Source: Anaerolineales bacterium
GTDB lineage: Bacteria; Chloroflexota; Anaerolineae; Anaerolineales; Villigracilaceae
Assembly: GCA_030583885.1 (NCBI GenBank)
Contig: CP129480.1
Coordinates: forward strand, 1,488,001 to 1,552,000
Direction of reading: 5' to 3'
DNA: 64,000 nucleotides
The notes under the pieces: model-generated
Told to the model about the DNA's origin: nothing
Database searches by the model: none
What the model saw: only the letters and a program-made list of their open reading frames with translations
Made by a program: the position numbers and the translations under genes
Part shown: piece by piece, positions 54,039-63,940 of the stretch
Layout: each line of letters begins with the position of its first letter
Position numbering within the stretch: the stretch's first letter is position 1

Positions 54039-55283
54039 CAGTAGTTCACGAAAAGGCTTGAACGTGGTTAACTTGGCTCCGACCAAGGAAACCCATAACC
54101 ATGTCCAAGCCCACAATCAAGATTACCCGAACAATTCGTTCCGAGCAAGTGCTGAATGCCTTCATGACGGTGGTTCGCAAGAACCTGCCGCTGGAATTGC
54201 GAAACACCCGGATCACTGCCGAAGATATCCTGTATGTGTTGGCATACGCCAATGTGCATCGTTTGAGCATTGAATCGGCTTGTCTGGAGTTGCAGAATGC
54301 GCCTTCGGGTAATCGTCTGCGAGAAGTATTAGCCCAGTCGCTGCCAGACCGAGCCGGTTTGCAGAACCGATTGAACCGCATCTTTCATCGGCAACTCCAT
54401 CCCAGTGTATGGAAGTGCAAACGCGATTTCAATGTGGCGATTGACCTGACCCTGATCCCATATCATGGTCAGCCGTATGAAGACAGAAAGGAGATCGTAC
54501 GCAGTGCACCCAAGTCTGGGACAACCCATTTTCATGGTTACGCCACGGTTTCGATTGTGCGGGACCATCGGCGCTACGTTGTGGCGTTGCGCTTCATCGA
54601 ACATGGCGAGGATATGGCCGACATCGTCCGCTGGCTGCTGAAACGCCTGAAAACACTCAAATTTCGCATTCGACGGGTGTTTTTGGACAAAGGTTTCTGC
54701 TCCAAGCCGGTTTTCAAGGTTCTGGACCAACACAAGGTCAGTTTCGTAACGCCCATTCCCGTGCGTGGCAAGTCGGGCGGTGTGCGGACTTTGTTTCAAG
54801 GTAAATCACGTGTCACCACCTACACCTTTAACAGCCCAAAATATGGCATATATACAGTGCAGGCGGTGGTCGTCCAGCGCTATTCCAAAGGACGCTATGG
54901 ACGACACAAGAGCAAGTGGTTTGCGTACGCCGTCTCCGGATTGCCCTCTGGCATTTTGCCTGCCCAGGTGTTTGAACTTTATCGTCAACGCTTCGGCATT
55001 GAGTCGAGCTACCGACAAATGAACCAGGTGCGCGCTCGAACTTCCACCCGTAATCCTGTCATCCGCTTGCTGCTGGTTGGTTTGGCTTTTGTCTTGTTCA
55101 ATCTGTACATTGCCTTGCGCCAGAATCTGGCCTCCGCGCTTAAAACACCGTTAGAATCTTTCAATCGCTTCTGGCTTTCTTTGCGCCGTGTCGCTTTCCT
55201 GCTCAGTCGTGCCATTGAACGCTTCTGGGGTGCGACTGAGGTCATTCAACATCAATCATGTTTTGTGCTTTCGTGATCTACTG
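54039..55283 (+). mobile_element. Complete ISH3-like insertion sequence, 1245 bp
   Basis: The ends are imperfect inverted repeats, CAGTAGTTCACGAAA on the left and CAGTAGATCACGAAA read inward on the right (14 of 15). ATATT occurs directly outside both ends (54034-54038 and 55284-55288) as a 5-bp target duplication. One intact transposase fills the element, and its TGA lies within the right repeat. Size, ends and duplication length fit the ISH3 family. Confidence 0.88.
54101..55276 (+). CDS. DDE transposase of ISH3/IS4 type
   Basis: A 391-residue transposase. An RNase-H-like core has AIDLTLIPYHG (first Asp), FLDKGFCSKPVF (second Asp) and YRQRFGIESSYRQMNQVRART (Y-R-E-K-like box with the catalytic Glu). 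It appears full length and intact, so the element may be active. Confidence 0.93.
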   Translation: MSKPTIKITRTIRSEQVLNAFMTVVRKNLPLELRNTRITAEDILYVLAYANVHRLSIESACLELQNAPSGNRLREVLAQSLPDRAGLQNRLNRIFHRQLHPSVWKCKRDFNVAIDLTLIPYHGQPYEDRKEIVRSAPKSGTTHFHGYATVSIVRDHRRYVVALRFIEHGEDMADIVRWLLKRLKTLKFRIRRVFLDKGFCSKPVFKVLDQHKVSFVTPIPVRGKSGGVRTLFQGKSRVTTYTFNSPKYGIYTVQAVVVQRYSKGRYGRHKSKWFAYAVSGLPSGILPAQVFELYRQRFGIESSYRQMNQVRARTSTRNPVIRLLLVGLAFVLFNLYIALRQNLASALKTPLESFNRFWLSLRRVAFLLSRAIERFWGATEVIQHQSCFVLS

Positions 55284-55307
55284 ATATTTTCAATTTCGAT
55301 ATCTAAT

Positions 55308-56753
55308 TTAAGTAGTTGGTCGGAATTTTTTCTGTACAATAGATTTATTCTTATCTTTTCGTTTCGCTTCTTCTTTCCTTTTTATTGCCCCATTCCTGTG
55401 GCCGCATTTAGGACACCAATGACCTTTCTTGATGGTTTCAGGGATTGCATCCCACTGATGCCCTTCCCTGCATTCCCACTTAAGTTTCGTTTTGGTGTTT
55501 ATGTATTCTTTTGATAGACATTTTCCACCTTGATTTCTTGCAATCATTAAAATGTCATCAAAACTAATCTTTCGTTTTGTGGAAGCCTTGATGTATCCGC
55601 AATATCGACACCAACTCCCTTGTATAATTCTTTCAGGTGGCGCCATCCATTGATGCCCCCTGCCACACTCCCATAATAAAGGAGTTTTACTGTTTATATA
55701 GTTTACCGAGAGGCATTTTCCATTTTTGCTTTGAGCAATTTTTTTAACTCGACCAAAGGCTTCTTTTGCATTAGGAGTTGAATATGCTGCAGATATATTG
55801 ATTTCCTTGGAATCAATATCCATGGGTAAAGATATGAGATTTTGATTGCATGCTCTTTTTATAAAATCTCGGACTTTATGAATAGGTAGGATGGTGGGTA
55901 TCTCGGGTACTTCAATTAGAGATATCCCATGCTGTGCGCATAGCTGTCTCTTTATATTGTCGTCAATTTTTCTAGTTACTAAGGTGTCTTTACTATTTGT
56001 GAAGAACGAATTTTCTCTAAAATGCTGAGAGCCTTGGTGTTCGAATGCTATTTTGAGTGTCGAATTATAACCGTCCAGTTCCAATTGATTCCCCCTTGAA
56101 TTAATTAGCCATGTAGGACGACGTTTAGGAAACGGGGTGTTAAATATTTGTTCAAAAAATTCTCTACATATTCTTTCGCCTAAACCTGATGAACATTCTG
56201 CGCACCATTGCCCATTCTTAATACTGTTTGGTTTGGCATACCATCGGTGGCCTGATGAACATTGCCATTCCAGAGGTGTTTTGTTATCGTGATATTTTTT
56301 AGATAAACATTTTCCACCACGGCTTCTTGCTAATTTTCGCATCTCTTGGATCGATAAGGTTGAACTTCCAGAACAAATTCGGCACCATGCACCTCGTTTA
56401 ACTGATGCTGGCTTAGCTAGCCATCTATGGCCTTTTGAACATTCCCATAAAAGTTTTGTATGTGCATCTACATAGATATCTGAGAGGCATTTCCCACCCT
56501 TTCTCTCTGCAATGCCTCTCATTTCCTCGATACCTAATTTTTTTCTGTTGGCTATATTTTGGGCACTGCACTTTTTGCACCAATGACCTCTGATAATTGC
56601 ATCTGGTCTGGCTTTCCAAATGTGCATTTTGTCGCATTGCCATATTAATGGTGTCTTGTTATTGATATAACTATTCGAAAGACACTTTCCTCCACGCTTG
56701 AGTGCTATGCTTCGCATCGTTTCAATGGTTATTTTTGTGTTTATGCTTGGCAT
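55308..56753 (-). CDS. Putative nuclease flanked by five zinc-ribbon-like repeats
   Basis: A 481-residue protein. Three repeats of about 52 residues (11-62, 75-127, 136-187) precede and two (335-385, 399-450) follow a central domain. Each repeat reads GGKCLS..Y.N.KTPL.W.C..GH.W.A.P..I..G.WC..C, which is like the treble-clef/zinc-ribbon DUF4379 type. The centre (about 190-285) has GERICREFFEQIF, LELDGYN (D227) and AFEHQGSQHF (E238, Q240), a PD-(D/E)xK pattern similar to Vsr-like nucleases. The gene is A+T rich and adjoins the insertion sequence. A DNA-targeting role is inferred. Confidence 0.75.
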   Translation of the reverse strand: MPSINTKITIETMRSIALKRGGKCLSNSYINNKTPLIWQCDKMHIWKARPDAIIRGHWCKKCSAQNIANRKKLGIEEMRGIAERKGGKCLSDIYVDAHTKLLWECSKGHRWLAKPASVKRGAWCRICSGSSTLSIQEMRKLARSRGGKCLSKKYHDNKTPLEWQCSSGHRWYAKPNSIKNGQWCAECSSGLGERICREFFEQIFNTPFPKRRPTWLINSRGNQLELDGYNSTLKIAFEHQGSQHFRENSFFTNSKDTLVTRKIDDNIKRQLCAQHGISLIEVPEIPTILPIHKVRDFIKRACNQNLISLPMDIDSKEINISAAYSTPNAKEAFGRVKKIAQSKNGKCLSVNYINSKTPLLWECGRGHQWMAPPERIIQGSWCRYCGYIKASTKRKISFDDILMIARNQGGKCLSKEYINTKTKLKWECREGHQWDAIPETIKKGHWCPKCGHRNGAIKRKEEAKRKDKNKSIVQKKFRPTT

Positions 56754-56771
56754 AGCTTTATGTTTTTTTCT

Positions 56772-58202
56772 TCACTTCACCCCCGCCACCTTCAAACCAT
56801 CCTGAAGAATTGCCTGCACCTTGTCCGCGTGACGGGTCTCGGTGTACACACGCAGGATCGGCTCCGTGCCGGAGAAGCGGATGAGCATCCAGCCGCCGTC
56901 TTCGAGTTTGTACTGGAAACCGTCCATGGTGATGAGATCGGTCACCTTCAAGCCGCCCAGCGTCTTGGGGTTGTTATCGCGAATGATCTTCTTACGCGCT
57001 TCAGGGTCGCCGCTGAAGGGACTGTCCACGCGGTCGTAGAAATATTCCCCGCCGACTTTGTCAAATAAATCTTTCAGTAATTCGGTCGGTTTCTTGCCCG
57101 TCTTGACCATGAAATCGAGCATGTACAAGCCCGCCAAAATCCCATCACGCTCAGGGACATTGCCGCGGAAGGCGTAGCCGCCGCTTTCCTCACCGCCGAT
57201 GAGCGCATTGGTCTCGGTCATCTTTGGCGCAACGAATTTGAATCCCACGCCCGTCTCATGGACAGGCACGCCATAGAGCTCGCCGAGTTTGTTTAATATA
57301 CCTGTTGTCGAGAGTGTCTTCACAATGTCACCGCGCTCGCCGCGTACCTCAAGCATGTAATATGCCAGCAGACCAAATACACGTAATTGATTGATGAACT
57401 CGCCGTTCTCGTCGCCGATGCCGCAGCGGTCTGCGTCGCCATCCAGGATCAACAGCACATCTGCTTTGTTCTCAACGGTGGCTTTCAAACCCACGTCAAT
57501 GTTCGGGCGGATGGGTTCGGGGCGTTTCATTTCAGGGAAGGACGGATTGCGTTCGTTGTGGATTTCCACGACTTTCGTTTTTCCGCCTGCCAGTAATCGT
57601 GTGAACCAGTTTGCGCCGTTGCCCCACATTGAATCCACCAGCACAGTCAAGCCTGCATCTTTGATGGGCTGGAGATCGATCAATCCATCGCGGGTAAGAT
57701 GCTCGATGTATGGCGTTGCCGCATCGAATTTAACGATCTCGCCAGCGGCTTCGGCTTCTTTATATGCCTTGCGCTTCACATCTTTCACGTCGTCGGGGAT
57801 TCCACCCTCGATCTGTTTCAACCCCTCGGGGTCGATTGCCCCGCCTGTCTCGTTGCGGACCTTGAATCCGTTATCCGTAGGTGGATTATGGCTGGCGGTC
57901 ATGTTTACCGCGCCTGCGGCTTTCTTATCCACAACCGCATAGGCAATGACAGGTGTGGGTGTGGCGCTGTCTGTTAGATAAACCTTCAAGCCGTTGCCCG
58001 CCAGCACTTCAGCGACGGCGGCGGCGAAGTGTTCGCTGCCAAAACGCATATCGTATCCGACGACAATCGATTGCCTTTTTTTGCCCTGCGAAAGCATGTA
58101 GGACGCAAACCCCTGTGTACAGCGGCGGACGTTGTCGAATGTGTAATCCTCCGCGATCACGCCGCGCCAGCCGTCCGTGCCGAATATGATCTTGTGTGTC
58201 AT
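56772..58202 (-). CDS. Phosphoglucomutase/phosphomannomutase
   Basis: A 476-residue alpha-D-phosphohexomutase. GTDGWRG near the start, [13 protein letters not shown] with the phosphoserine, DGDADRCG (metal loop), [12 protein letters not shown] (sugar loop) and [12 protein letters not shown] (phosphate loop) are all intact. The first 85 codons have a second, degenerate copy at 59409-59650. Confidence 0.94.
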   Translation of the reverse strand: MTHKIIFGTDGWRGVIAEDYTFDNVRRCTQGFASYMLSQGKKRQSIVVGYDMRFGSEHFAAAVAEVLAGNGLKVYLTDSATPTPVIAYAVVDKKAAGAVNMTASHNPPTDNGFKVRNETGGAIDPEGLKQIEGGIPDDVKDVKRKAYKEAEAAGEIVKFDAATPYIEHLTRDGLIDLQPIKDAGLTVLVDSMWGNGANWFTRLLAGGKTKVVEIHNERNPSFPEMKRPEPIRPNIDVGLKATVENKADVLLILDGDADRCGIGDENGEFINQLRVFGLLAYYMLEVRGERGDIVKTLSTTGILNKLGELYGVPVHETGVGFKFVAPKMTETNALIGGEESGGYAFRGNVPERDGILAGLYMLDFMVKTGKKPTELLKDLFDKVGGEYFYDRVDSPFSGDPEARKKIIRDNNPKTLGGLKVTDLITMDGFQYKLEDGGWMLIRFSGTEPILRVYTETRHADKVQAILQDGLKVAGVK

Positions 58203-58230
58203 TGTATCTTCTCCTGGAGTATCTGTAGTT

Positions 58231-59271
58231 TTATGTTTTATTCATCCGAGCGCGATTGATCATTTGCATCACTTGCTCATTTGCATTCACGATATAAAAA
58301 TTTATTTTGGGGTGTTCAGACTGAAATACCCTGAAAATCTCATCCGCAAACGCCTGCCCAATGCTGCCTACATCTTGAAAATCCAGGATAATTTCCTTGA
58401 ACTTTTCAAATCTTGATAAAAGTCTTTTCGCCTGAGAGCGTGAAATTAGATTTTCATCGCCATGTTGAGCCAGAAAAACAGGCACATGTGTTTTTGAAAA
58501 ATCGTAATCCTCATTTCCAGAATAAAAATCGAACACTCCTTTTGTGGTGCGGGTTGAATTAAGTCTAATTCTCATTCGTATTGCAGTTCCACTTATTTTT
58601 TCATCTTTCGTTTCAAGCAGCCAATCACTACCTTTGGCGCTGTCCAGTCTGGATGAATGTGAAAAAAACAATTTTTCTGAAGTTATGGAAAATGCATCGA
58701 AAATTCTTGATGAAAAGAAAATACCCTCCCCGGTATGTTTTTGCGGGTCGGTGGTTAATTTGCCTTTTGAGAGTTCAAGAATTGCGTGCAATGAATCGCT
58801 TAAGTTAAATACTTTTTGTATCTTGTTGAAAATCCCCACTCCATCATCCCAAATGAACATTTGGATTTCTTTTAAGGTCTTTTGAACGTTAACCATGACT
58901 TTGTTCCCTTCGGAATGGTCTATGGCATTATTTAACATTTCCGTAAAACCGTATTGGCAAATTTTGTAAACATTGTCTGGCGTTCCCTCAAGCAATGGCG
59001 CAATGCTTATCCTCCAAACGGAATCTTCTTCCAGCCCCTTGAGTTCAAATGTGAAAGTTTTATCGAAGATTGGTTTTAATGTATATCTTCTATTTTTTGT
59101 TTTTCCCTGCACTTCAAGCGTACCGTCTTTAACCAAAGAATTGATATGCTTCAAAACGGCTTGACGTGAAACCGAAAACGTTTCCGCGGTTACAGTGGAA
59201 ATTTTATTTTGATGCTCTTCTATATTATTAATAATAAAACTACGAATTTCATCAGTTTTTCGGGGCGCCAT
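58231..59271 (-). CDS. HTH - GHKL ATPase - DUF4325 regulator
   Basis: A 346-residue protein. A DeoR/MarR-like winged HTH (about 5-65, [17 protein letters not shown]) is followed by a GHKL/HATPase domain with N-box [11 protein letters not shown]1 box WDDGVGIF and [14 protein letters not shown]. The C-terminus (about 255-340, [27 protein letters not shown]) is a STAS-like DUF4325 domain. The ATG at 59271 has AAGGA six bases upstream. The gene is A+T rich and sits between pgm and a broken pgm copy. Confidence 0.82.
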   Translation of the reverse strand: MAPRKTDEIRSFIINNIEEHQNKISTVTAETFSVSRQAVLKHINSLVKDGTLEVQGKTKNRRYTLKPIFDKTFTFELKGLEEDSVWRISIAPLLEGTPDNVYKICQYGFTEMLNNAIDHSEGNKVMVNVQKTLKEIQMFIWDDGVGIFNKIQKVFNLSDSLHAILELSKGKLTTDPQKHTGEGIFFSSRIFDAFSITSEKLFFSHSSRLDSAKGSDWLLETKDEKISGTAIRMRIRLNSTRTTKGVFDFYSGNEDYDFSKTHVPVFLAQHGDENLISRSQAKRLLSRFEKFKEIILDFQDVGSIGQAFADEIFRVFQSEHPKINFYIVNANEQVMQMINRARMNKT

Positions 59272-59304
59272 GTTCAATCCTTGTTGACAACTTTTGACAC
59301 CTTT

Positions 59305-59333
59305 ATTGTAAACTTATTTTGCTTTATTGTCAA
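59305..59333 (-). promoter_or_regulatory. Promoter of the HTH-ATPase gene within AAGTTGACAATAAAG iterons
   Basis: On the minus strand TTGACA (59333-59328), a 17-base spacer and TACAAT (59310-59305) form a near-consensus promoter. The -35 and -10 lie inside two direct repeats (59322-59336 and 59301-59315, 14 of 15 identical, 21 bp apart), and a third, weaker copy covers 59280-59293. They could be operators for the HTH domain of the same protein. Confidence 0.7.
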
Positions 59334-59335
59334 CT

Positions 59336-59650
59336 TTATGGCGTTGGTGTCGTTTCCAGTGTTGGTTCGGTGGTGGCGGTGGGGGTAATCGTCGGTTCAG
59401 GTGTTGGAGTGGCGCTGTCTGTTAGATAAACTTTCAAGCCGTTGCCAGCCAGCACTTCAGCAACCGTGGCGGCGAAGTGTTCACTGCTAAAACGCATATC
59501 GTATCCGACGGCAATCCATTGCCCTTTTTTGCCCTGCGAAAGCATGTCGGACGCAAATCCCTGTGTACAGCGGCGAACGTTGTCGAACGTGTAATCCTCC
59601 GCGATTACGCCGCGCCAGCCGTCCGTTCCGAATATGATCTTGTCTGTCCT
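59336..59650 (-). pseudogene. Truncated pgm duplicate fused to a Pro/Thr-rich tail
   Basis: Positions 59409-59663 align without gaps to 57961-58215 at the start of pgm with 18 mismatches in 255 (about 93%). The start codon is AGG in place of ATG. After ATPTP the frame leaves pgm and encodes a Thr/Pro-rich tail before stopping. The remainder of the 477-base gap (59664-59748) holds only a GC palindrome near 59690. Confidence 0.85.
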
Positions 59651-59748
59651 TGTATCTTCTCCTCAAAAATGATGATCTGCAAAAATTATACCCGCCGCGG
59701 GTGTAAATATCATCCCTAAATCCCACCATCCCCCCTTTATGATGCTTT

Positions 59749-61431
59749 CTACTTTAGCCCCATGAACTTGCTGATGGCGTTTATAAAATTCAACATAAAT
59801 GCGATGCCGTTGCCCGGCATCGCTAAAAGCAGGTTTGCTGTAATGGTAATCAAGCCAAGAGCAACCACGATGGCTGACAAACTTCTTTTAAGAGTTTTGT
59901 TTTCGAACAAATCATCATGGGATCTTCCAATTTGAATTGTGATTAATATCAGCAGGGCGGGCATAAAATCTTCTATAAACCTCATGGCCACAAAGTAATA
60001 AGACATCAAAATAAGGATTGAAATACTGCCCGATCCCAATAAAGCAAAAAACAACCAGGGTTCCGCCAAAGTGTATTTTGTGCCAGGTGCGAAGAATTTT
60101 TTTGGGATAAAAAGCTTTTTAAACAGGTGGTAAACGGGTAGAATCGAAAGGAAAATATATGGCGTAATATAAAACAGCCCACCAAGCCTGTCGTTTGAGT
60201 GAAGATACTCAATGCGACTTATGTAGGGGAACTTTGGCATCATTTTCAGCGGATACGCAAAATACAGTTTTGTATTGTATGAAATCCTGGAAATAGAGAA
60301 CAAGCCTTCAAATTTTGTGTAGTCAATATTGGCTAATTGATAGGTCAATCCAAATTCAAAGATTGAATCGAAGCGTGCCCAGTTGTACCAAGCCAGTCCG
60401 ATGCCTGCCAGTATTAATGGCAGCAACAATGCTGCAAGTATGGATATGGGTGTTTTTATTTTGGTGTAAGAGTAGCAACGAATTGCATAAACCAGCGTAA
60501 AGCCAACACAAAAAAGGACGGAAGGCAGGATGATGATCCTCGTTCCAACTGCCAGTGCCCAATGGGCGGTAGCAAGGGCGAGTTTCCAAATAACGGGTTT
60601 ATCATCTCTCAGGGCGGAATATAACCAATAAAATCCTCCGATGAAGAAAAATTGACTCCCAAAAATTGCTGCTTCATAAACCATGGCACCCTTCAATATG
60701 ATGGTTACAGGTGTGGATAGTCCAACAACGAATAATAAAAAGGTGAGCAACCAGGCAGGCGAGTATCGAATGGAATTTTTCCAAAAACTCCATATCAAAA
60801 GTGCCATATATAAGAAAACCCCACAAGCAAATACAAACGCCAGATGAAAATCAGCAATATTGGATAACTGATTCAGGTTAAATGCTGTTAATAAAACTGC
60901 CGGTACGGGTCCCCAATAAAGATAGAACTTTCCTTTGTAGAGCGATACGTCCCAAGGGAAGTTCTCAATGCCTAATTGCCTGCGCAGAAAATAATCATAC
61001 GGATTGTCCAATGCCAGTAATTCAGGAGGCGGTGCATCTGCTATATATAAGCGGCCACCCTTGAAACTTTTTGCCAACTCGCTGTAGTAATCATAATCCT
61101 GTTTTTCGGCCCTCCGAATTATTCTTTGATCTAGCTGAAGAACCCATGAATAGATAGTGATGGTAAGAACGGCAGCAAGAATGGATGCAATTGTTATTTG
61201 GTTTGTACGGCTGAAGGATTTGTTGAGTGCGCTTAAATATTTATTTATAATGCTGGCTGCTTTAGCACCCCAAAAATGGATTATCGTACCAGCACCCAAG
61301 GATGCCAGCCCCCCTGTTAGTAGAATTATCCTGCCTCTCCCCCATTCCTGATTGTTATCCAAACCCAATTGATATGCAAAGACTGCCATAGACAAAAATA
61401 AAACAGCAAAAATAGTGAAAAGCCATTTCAT
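59749..61431 (-). CDS. Large polytopic membrane protein, possibly a glycosyltransferase
   Basis: A 560-residue protein with about 12 helices and a large loop after helix 3 (GGRLYIADAPPPELLALDNPYD), a layout like GT39/GT83-type mannosyltransferases, but the usual DE motif near the N-terminus is not evident. It is A+T rich compared with housekeeping neighbours and lies in the accessory stretch. Confidence 0.65.
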   Translation of the reverse strand: MKWLFTIFAVLFLSMAVFAYQLGLDNNQEWGRGRIILLTGGLASLGAGTIIHFWGAKAASIINKYLSALNKSFSRTNQITIASILAAVLTITIYSWVLQLDQRIIRRAEKQDYDYYSELAKSFKGGRLYIADAPPPELLALDNPYDYFLRRQLGIENFPWDVSLYKGKFYLYWGPVPAVLLTAFNLNQLSNIADFHLAFVFACGVFLYMALLIWSFWKNSIRYSPAWLLTFLLFVVGLSTPVTIILKGAMVYEAAIFGSQFFFIGGFYWLYSALRDDKPVIWKLALATAHWALAVGTRIIILPSVLFCVGFTLVYAIRCYSYTKIKTPISILAALLLPLILAGIGLAWYNWARFDSIFEFGLTYQLANIDYTKFEGLFSISRISYNTKLYFAYPLKMMPKFPYISRIEYLHSNDRLGGLFYITPYIFLSILPVYHLFKKLFIPKKFFAPGTKYTLAEPWLFFALLGSGSISILILMSYYFVAMRFIEDFMPALLILITIQIGRSHDDLFENKTLKRSLSAIVVALGLITITANLLLAMPGNGIAFMLNFINAISKFMGLK

Positions 61432-61514
61432 TCAAGCATCTCCCAACTGGGCATGGTTTATAATTGTAGATATAGAGTTTATAAATTGATTGAAATCAAG
61501 TTGTTTTTTTTTTA

Positions 61515-62510
61515 CTACGGTGTCATAGTTGGCGTAACTTCCAACGTCGGCTTGGGTGTCGGTGTTTCTGACGGCGGGACGGGTGTTGGCGTTGGGGTGG
61601 GTGGCACGTTGCCAGAGATCAAAATTTGCCATGCGATCTCCAGGTCGCCTGAAGCCACCACTGGGAAGTCGGGCAGGTTGCCGAGCGCAAGGTCCAGCCG
61701 CGAAATTGCCTGTGCCAGTGTCGCATCCCGTTTTTCGCTTTGCAGTTCAGCCAGCAGGCTGCGGGCGGTTTGCACATCCGCTTCTGCCAGACCGAAATTG
61801 CTTTGCGCCAGATACAGTCTTGCGCGTGCCAGAATATCCAAGGCGCGGGTGAACATCACTTCCTGCTTCAATTCGAGCAGCTGCCTGCTGTTGTTTGTCC
61901 GCAGTTCGGTTTCGAGCGCGGCTTGCATCTCCTCCAGTTTTTGGATCGAAAGCGTGTGCGCCTTGGCAGACGACTCGAGCGCATCCACGCGGGTTTTCAT
62001 CTCATTCAACTGCGTTTGCAGGGACGCGATCTCCGCATCCATGCCCTGGATCTCGGCGGTGTTCTGCTCCACAGGCGCAATGAACGTCCTTTGAATGTAT
62101 GGCAGTCCGTAATACAGCGCCGCACCGATGACCACGATCAATGCTGCGACAAGGATCAATTTCAGCAAGGCTCTCAGGAAATTGACAAATGCCCGCCCCA
62201 AACGCGACAGGAGGGATGGTTCGTCTTCGACAGGTTCCCGCTCAGGCTGTTTCTTCTCGACGGGTGCGGGCAGCGCCTCCTCCTCGACGGGGATCAGGGC
62301 TTTGTTTTCTGATTCATTTCCCTGCGCCTCGGCAAAAAGCTCCAGCTTTGCAAGCAGGGACCTGCCCATGCCTTTTACGTTCAGGGCATCTTCTTCAGAT
62401 TCGAACGGGCGCGCGGCGATGAGATTTTCGGCAACGCTCCGCCCAACGCCGGGGACTTTGATTAATGTATCAAGGCCTGCGTTGTTGAGAAACATAAGGA
62501 AGTTGCTCAT
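61515..62510 (-). CDS. HhH - transmembrane - coiled-coil protein with Pro/Thr tail
   Basis: A 331-residue protein. Residues about 13-62 form a ComEA-like helix-hairpin-helix unit (IKVPGVGRSVAENLI, ALNVKGMGRSLLAKL). An acidic/Pro linker, one helix (about 113-135), a coiled coil (about 145-205, EIQGMDAEIASLQTQLNEM) and a helical region follow. The tail is Pro/Thr rich. AGGAG precedes the ATG at 62510. A cytoplasmic DNA-binding or protein-binding domain linked to an outside coiled coil is suggested. Confidence 0.75.
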   Translation of the reverse strand: MSNFLMFLNNAGLDTLIKVPGVGRSVAENLIAARPFESEEDALNVKGMGRSLLAKLELFAEAQGNESENKALIPVEEEALPAPVEKKQPEREPVEDEPSLLSRLGRAFVNFLRALLKLILVAALIVVIGAALYYGLPYIQRTFIAPVEQNTAEIQGMDAEIASLQTQLNEMKTRVDALESSAKAHTLSIQKLEEMQAALETELRTNNSRQLLELKQEVMFTRALDILARARLYLAQSNFGLAEADVQTARSLLAELQSEKRDATLAQAISRLDLALGNLPDFPVVASGDLEIAWQILISGNVPPTPTPTPVPPSETPTPKPTLEVTPTMTP

Positions 62511-62582
62511 GGTGTCTCCTATTCTGTCATTGTACATCAAAAGGCATCGGTTGAGCATCTGATCGAGGAAACAGGATCAACT

Positions 62583-63806
62583 TCAAGTCTGGGATCGAGG
62601 CGCGGCGTCAGATTTTGGGAGTTTGAATTTCATCCATACCACCGCAATCGATATGAGGCTTGCTGTAAGCGCGATCCAGAACGGGGTTTGCGGTGAGACG
62701 CGTTCCCAAAGTTGCGCGCCGATCCATGGCATGGGCAGGGAGAGCAGACCGAGCGACGTGCCGAAGAAACCGAATGCCAGCCCGCGTTTTTCTTCGGGGA
62801 TGACTTTCGAGATAAGCGATTGATAGGCGGGCATTAAACTACCGGTGCCAAGCCCGAAGAAACACATGGCAAGGATGAAGCCCGCGAAGGTGCTGGAGTT
62901 GAGCAGGGTGAACAGCCCAAGCCCGTTCAGCGTGAAGCCCACGACCATCGCGACCCGTTCGCTGAGTTTGTCGACCAGCGTTCCAGCAAACGGAGCGGCG
63001 AGGATGGCAGCAACCCCAACCGCCGCGTTGACGATGCCTATCTCCCCAAGGTTGAGTTTTCCGATGTCGGAAAGGTAAATGGGGAAGAGTTGCCCGATCA
63101 GGCTGTAGGATGTGTCGCCGACGGCGTCTGTGACCCAGATCCAGGTGAGGATGCCGCCGCCGAGGAGCAGGGCAAAGATGGCGGCGAGTTGTCCCTTGAA
63201 ACCGCTGAAGGTCGGTTTGACCGCGTCCCGGCTGGGTTTGAAACGTTCGTTGGTTGCCATCCACACGCGCAGGAGGGTGGCGGCGAGATAAAAGCCGAAG
63301 GCCACACGCATCATCAATGCAAAGCCGAATTGATAGGCGAGGAAGCCCGCCAGCGCGGGGCCGATGACGGTGACGGTTTGGTACATGCTGGTGGTGATCC
63401 CGAATACCCGTCCGCGGGATTCTTCGGACGACTGCTCGGAGATGTACGCGCCGAAACTGGGTCCGACCACGGAGTTGGAAACGTATTCGATGCTCAAGCC
63501 GATCAGCACCCATTGCCAGTTGGGAGCGAAGGCGAAGATGAGATAGCCGAAAACCGCGATGGAACTGCCGATCGCCATGATGCGCAGGCGTCCGATGGTA
63601 TCGGAAAGCCAGCCGCCGAAAATCTGCAGGACCATCGGCACGAGGGAGGCAAGCGTGAAGACCATGCCGACCTGAATGACGCTTGCGCCGAGGTCGAGCA
63701 TGTAGAGCGATAACATGCTGTATACCATCTGTCCCGCGATGTTGGCGAAGATCATGCCTGCCAGAAACCAACGCAAGTTGACGTTGAGGATGGGTTTATT
63801 GTCCAT
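62583..63806 (-). CDS. Major facilitator superfamily transporter
   Basis: A 407-residue protein with 12 helices. The loop 2-3 motif is GGWLSDTIGRLRIM, repeated in the second half as GTLVDKLSERVAMV. Residues around PSFGAYISEQSSEESRGRVFG fit drug or metabolite efflux families. The substrate cannot be read. Confidence 0.9.
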   Translation of the reverse strand: MDNKPILNVNLRWFLAGMIFANIAGQMVYSMLSLYMLDLGASVIQVGMVFTLASLVPMVLQIFGGWLSDTIGRLRIMAIGSSIAVFGYLIFAFAPNWQWVLIGLSIEYVSNSVVGPSFGAYISEQSSEESRGRVFGITTSMYQTVTVIGPALAGFLAYQFGFALMMRVAFGFYLAATLLRVWMATNERFKPSRDAVKPTFSGFKGQLAAIFALLLGGGILTWIWVTDAVGDTSYSLIGQLFPIYLSDIGKLNLGEIGIVNAAVGVAAILAAPFAGTLVDKLSERVAMVVGFTLNGLGLFTLLNSSTFAGFILAMCFFGLGTGSLMPAYQSLISKVIPEEKRGLAFGFFGTSLGLLSLPMPWIGAQLWERVSPQTPFWIALTASLISIAVVWMKFKLPKSDAAPRSQT

Positions 63807-63843
63807 GTGACAGGTATTTTATCATCCGGGGAAATTTATTTGC

Positions 63844-63910
63844 TATAATCGCCTCCATGCAGTGTCTTGATTGTGCCGTCCGGAAAAATCATCCGGAATT
63901 CCAGATGTAG
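63844..63910 (+). promoter_or_regulatory. Promoter -10 and possible leaderless 17-codon ORF
   Basis: TATAAT (63844-63849) is followed after seven bases by ATG (63857), opening an ORF MQCLDCAVRKNHPEFQM that stops at 63910. A TCCGG/CCGGA hairpin lies inside it. This may be a leader peptide for the next gene or chance. Confidence 0.4.
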
Positions 63911-63940
63911 GATGCCGCTGCGGGTGGTTGGGAGGTTATT

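Noticed and set aside
54101..56753. CRISPR-Cas or toxin-antitoxin locus in the accessory region
   Set aside because: There are no regularly spaced repeats and no small paired ORFs. The nuclease repeats are protein domains, not DNA spacers.
62839..63771. Second minus-strand ORF over the MFS gene
   Set aside because: It is very Arg/His rich and overlaps a clean 12-helix transporter frame.
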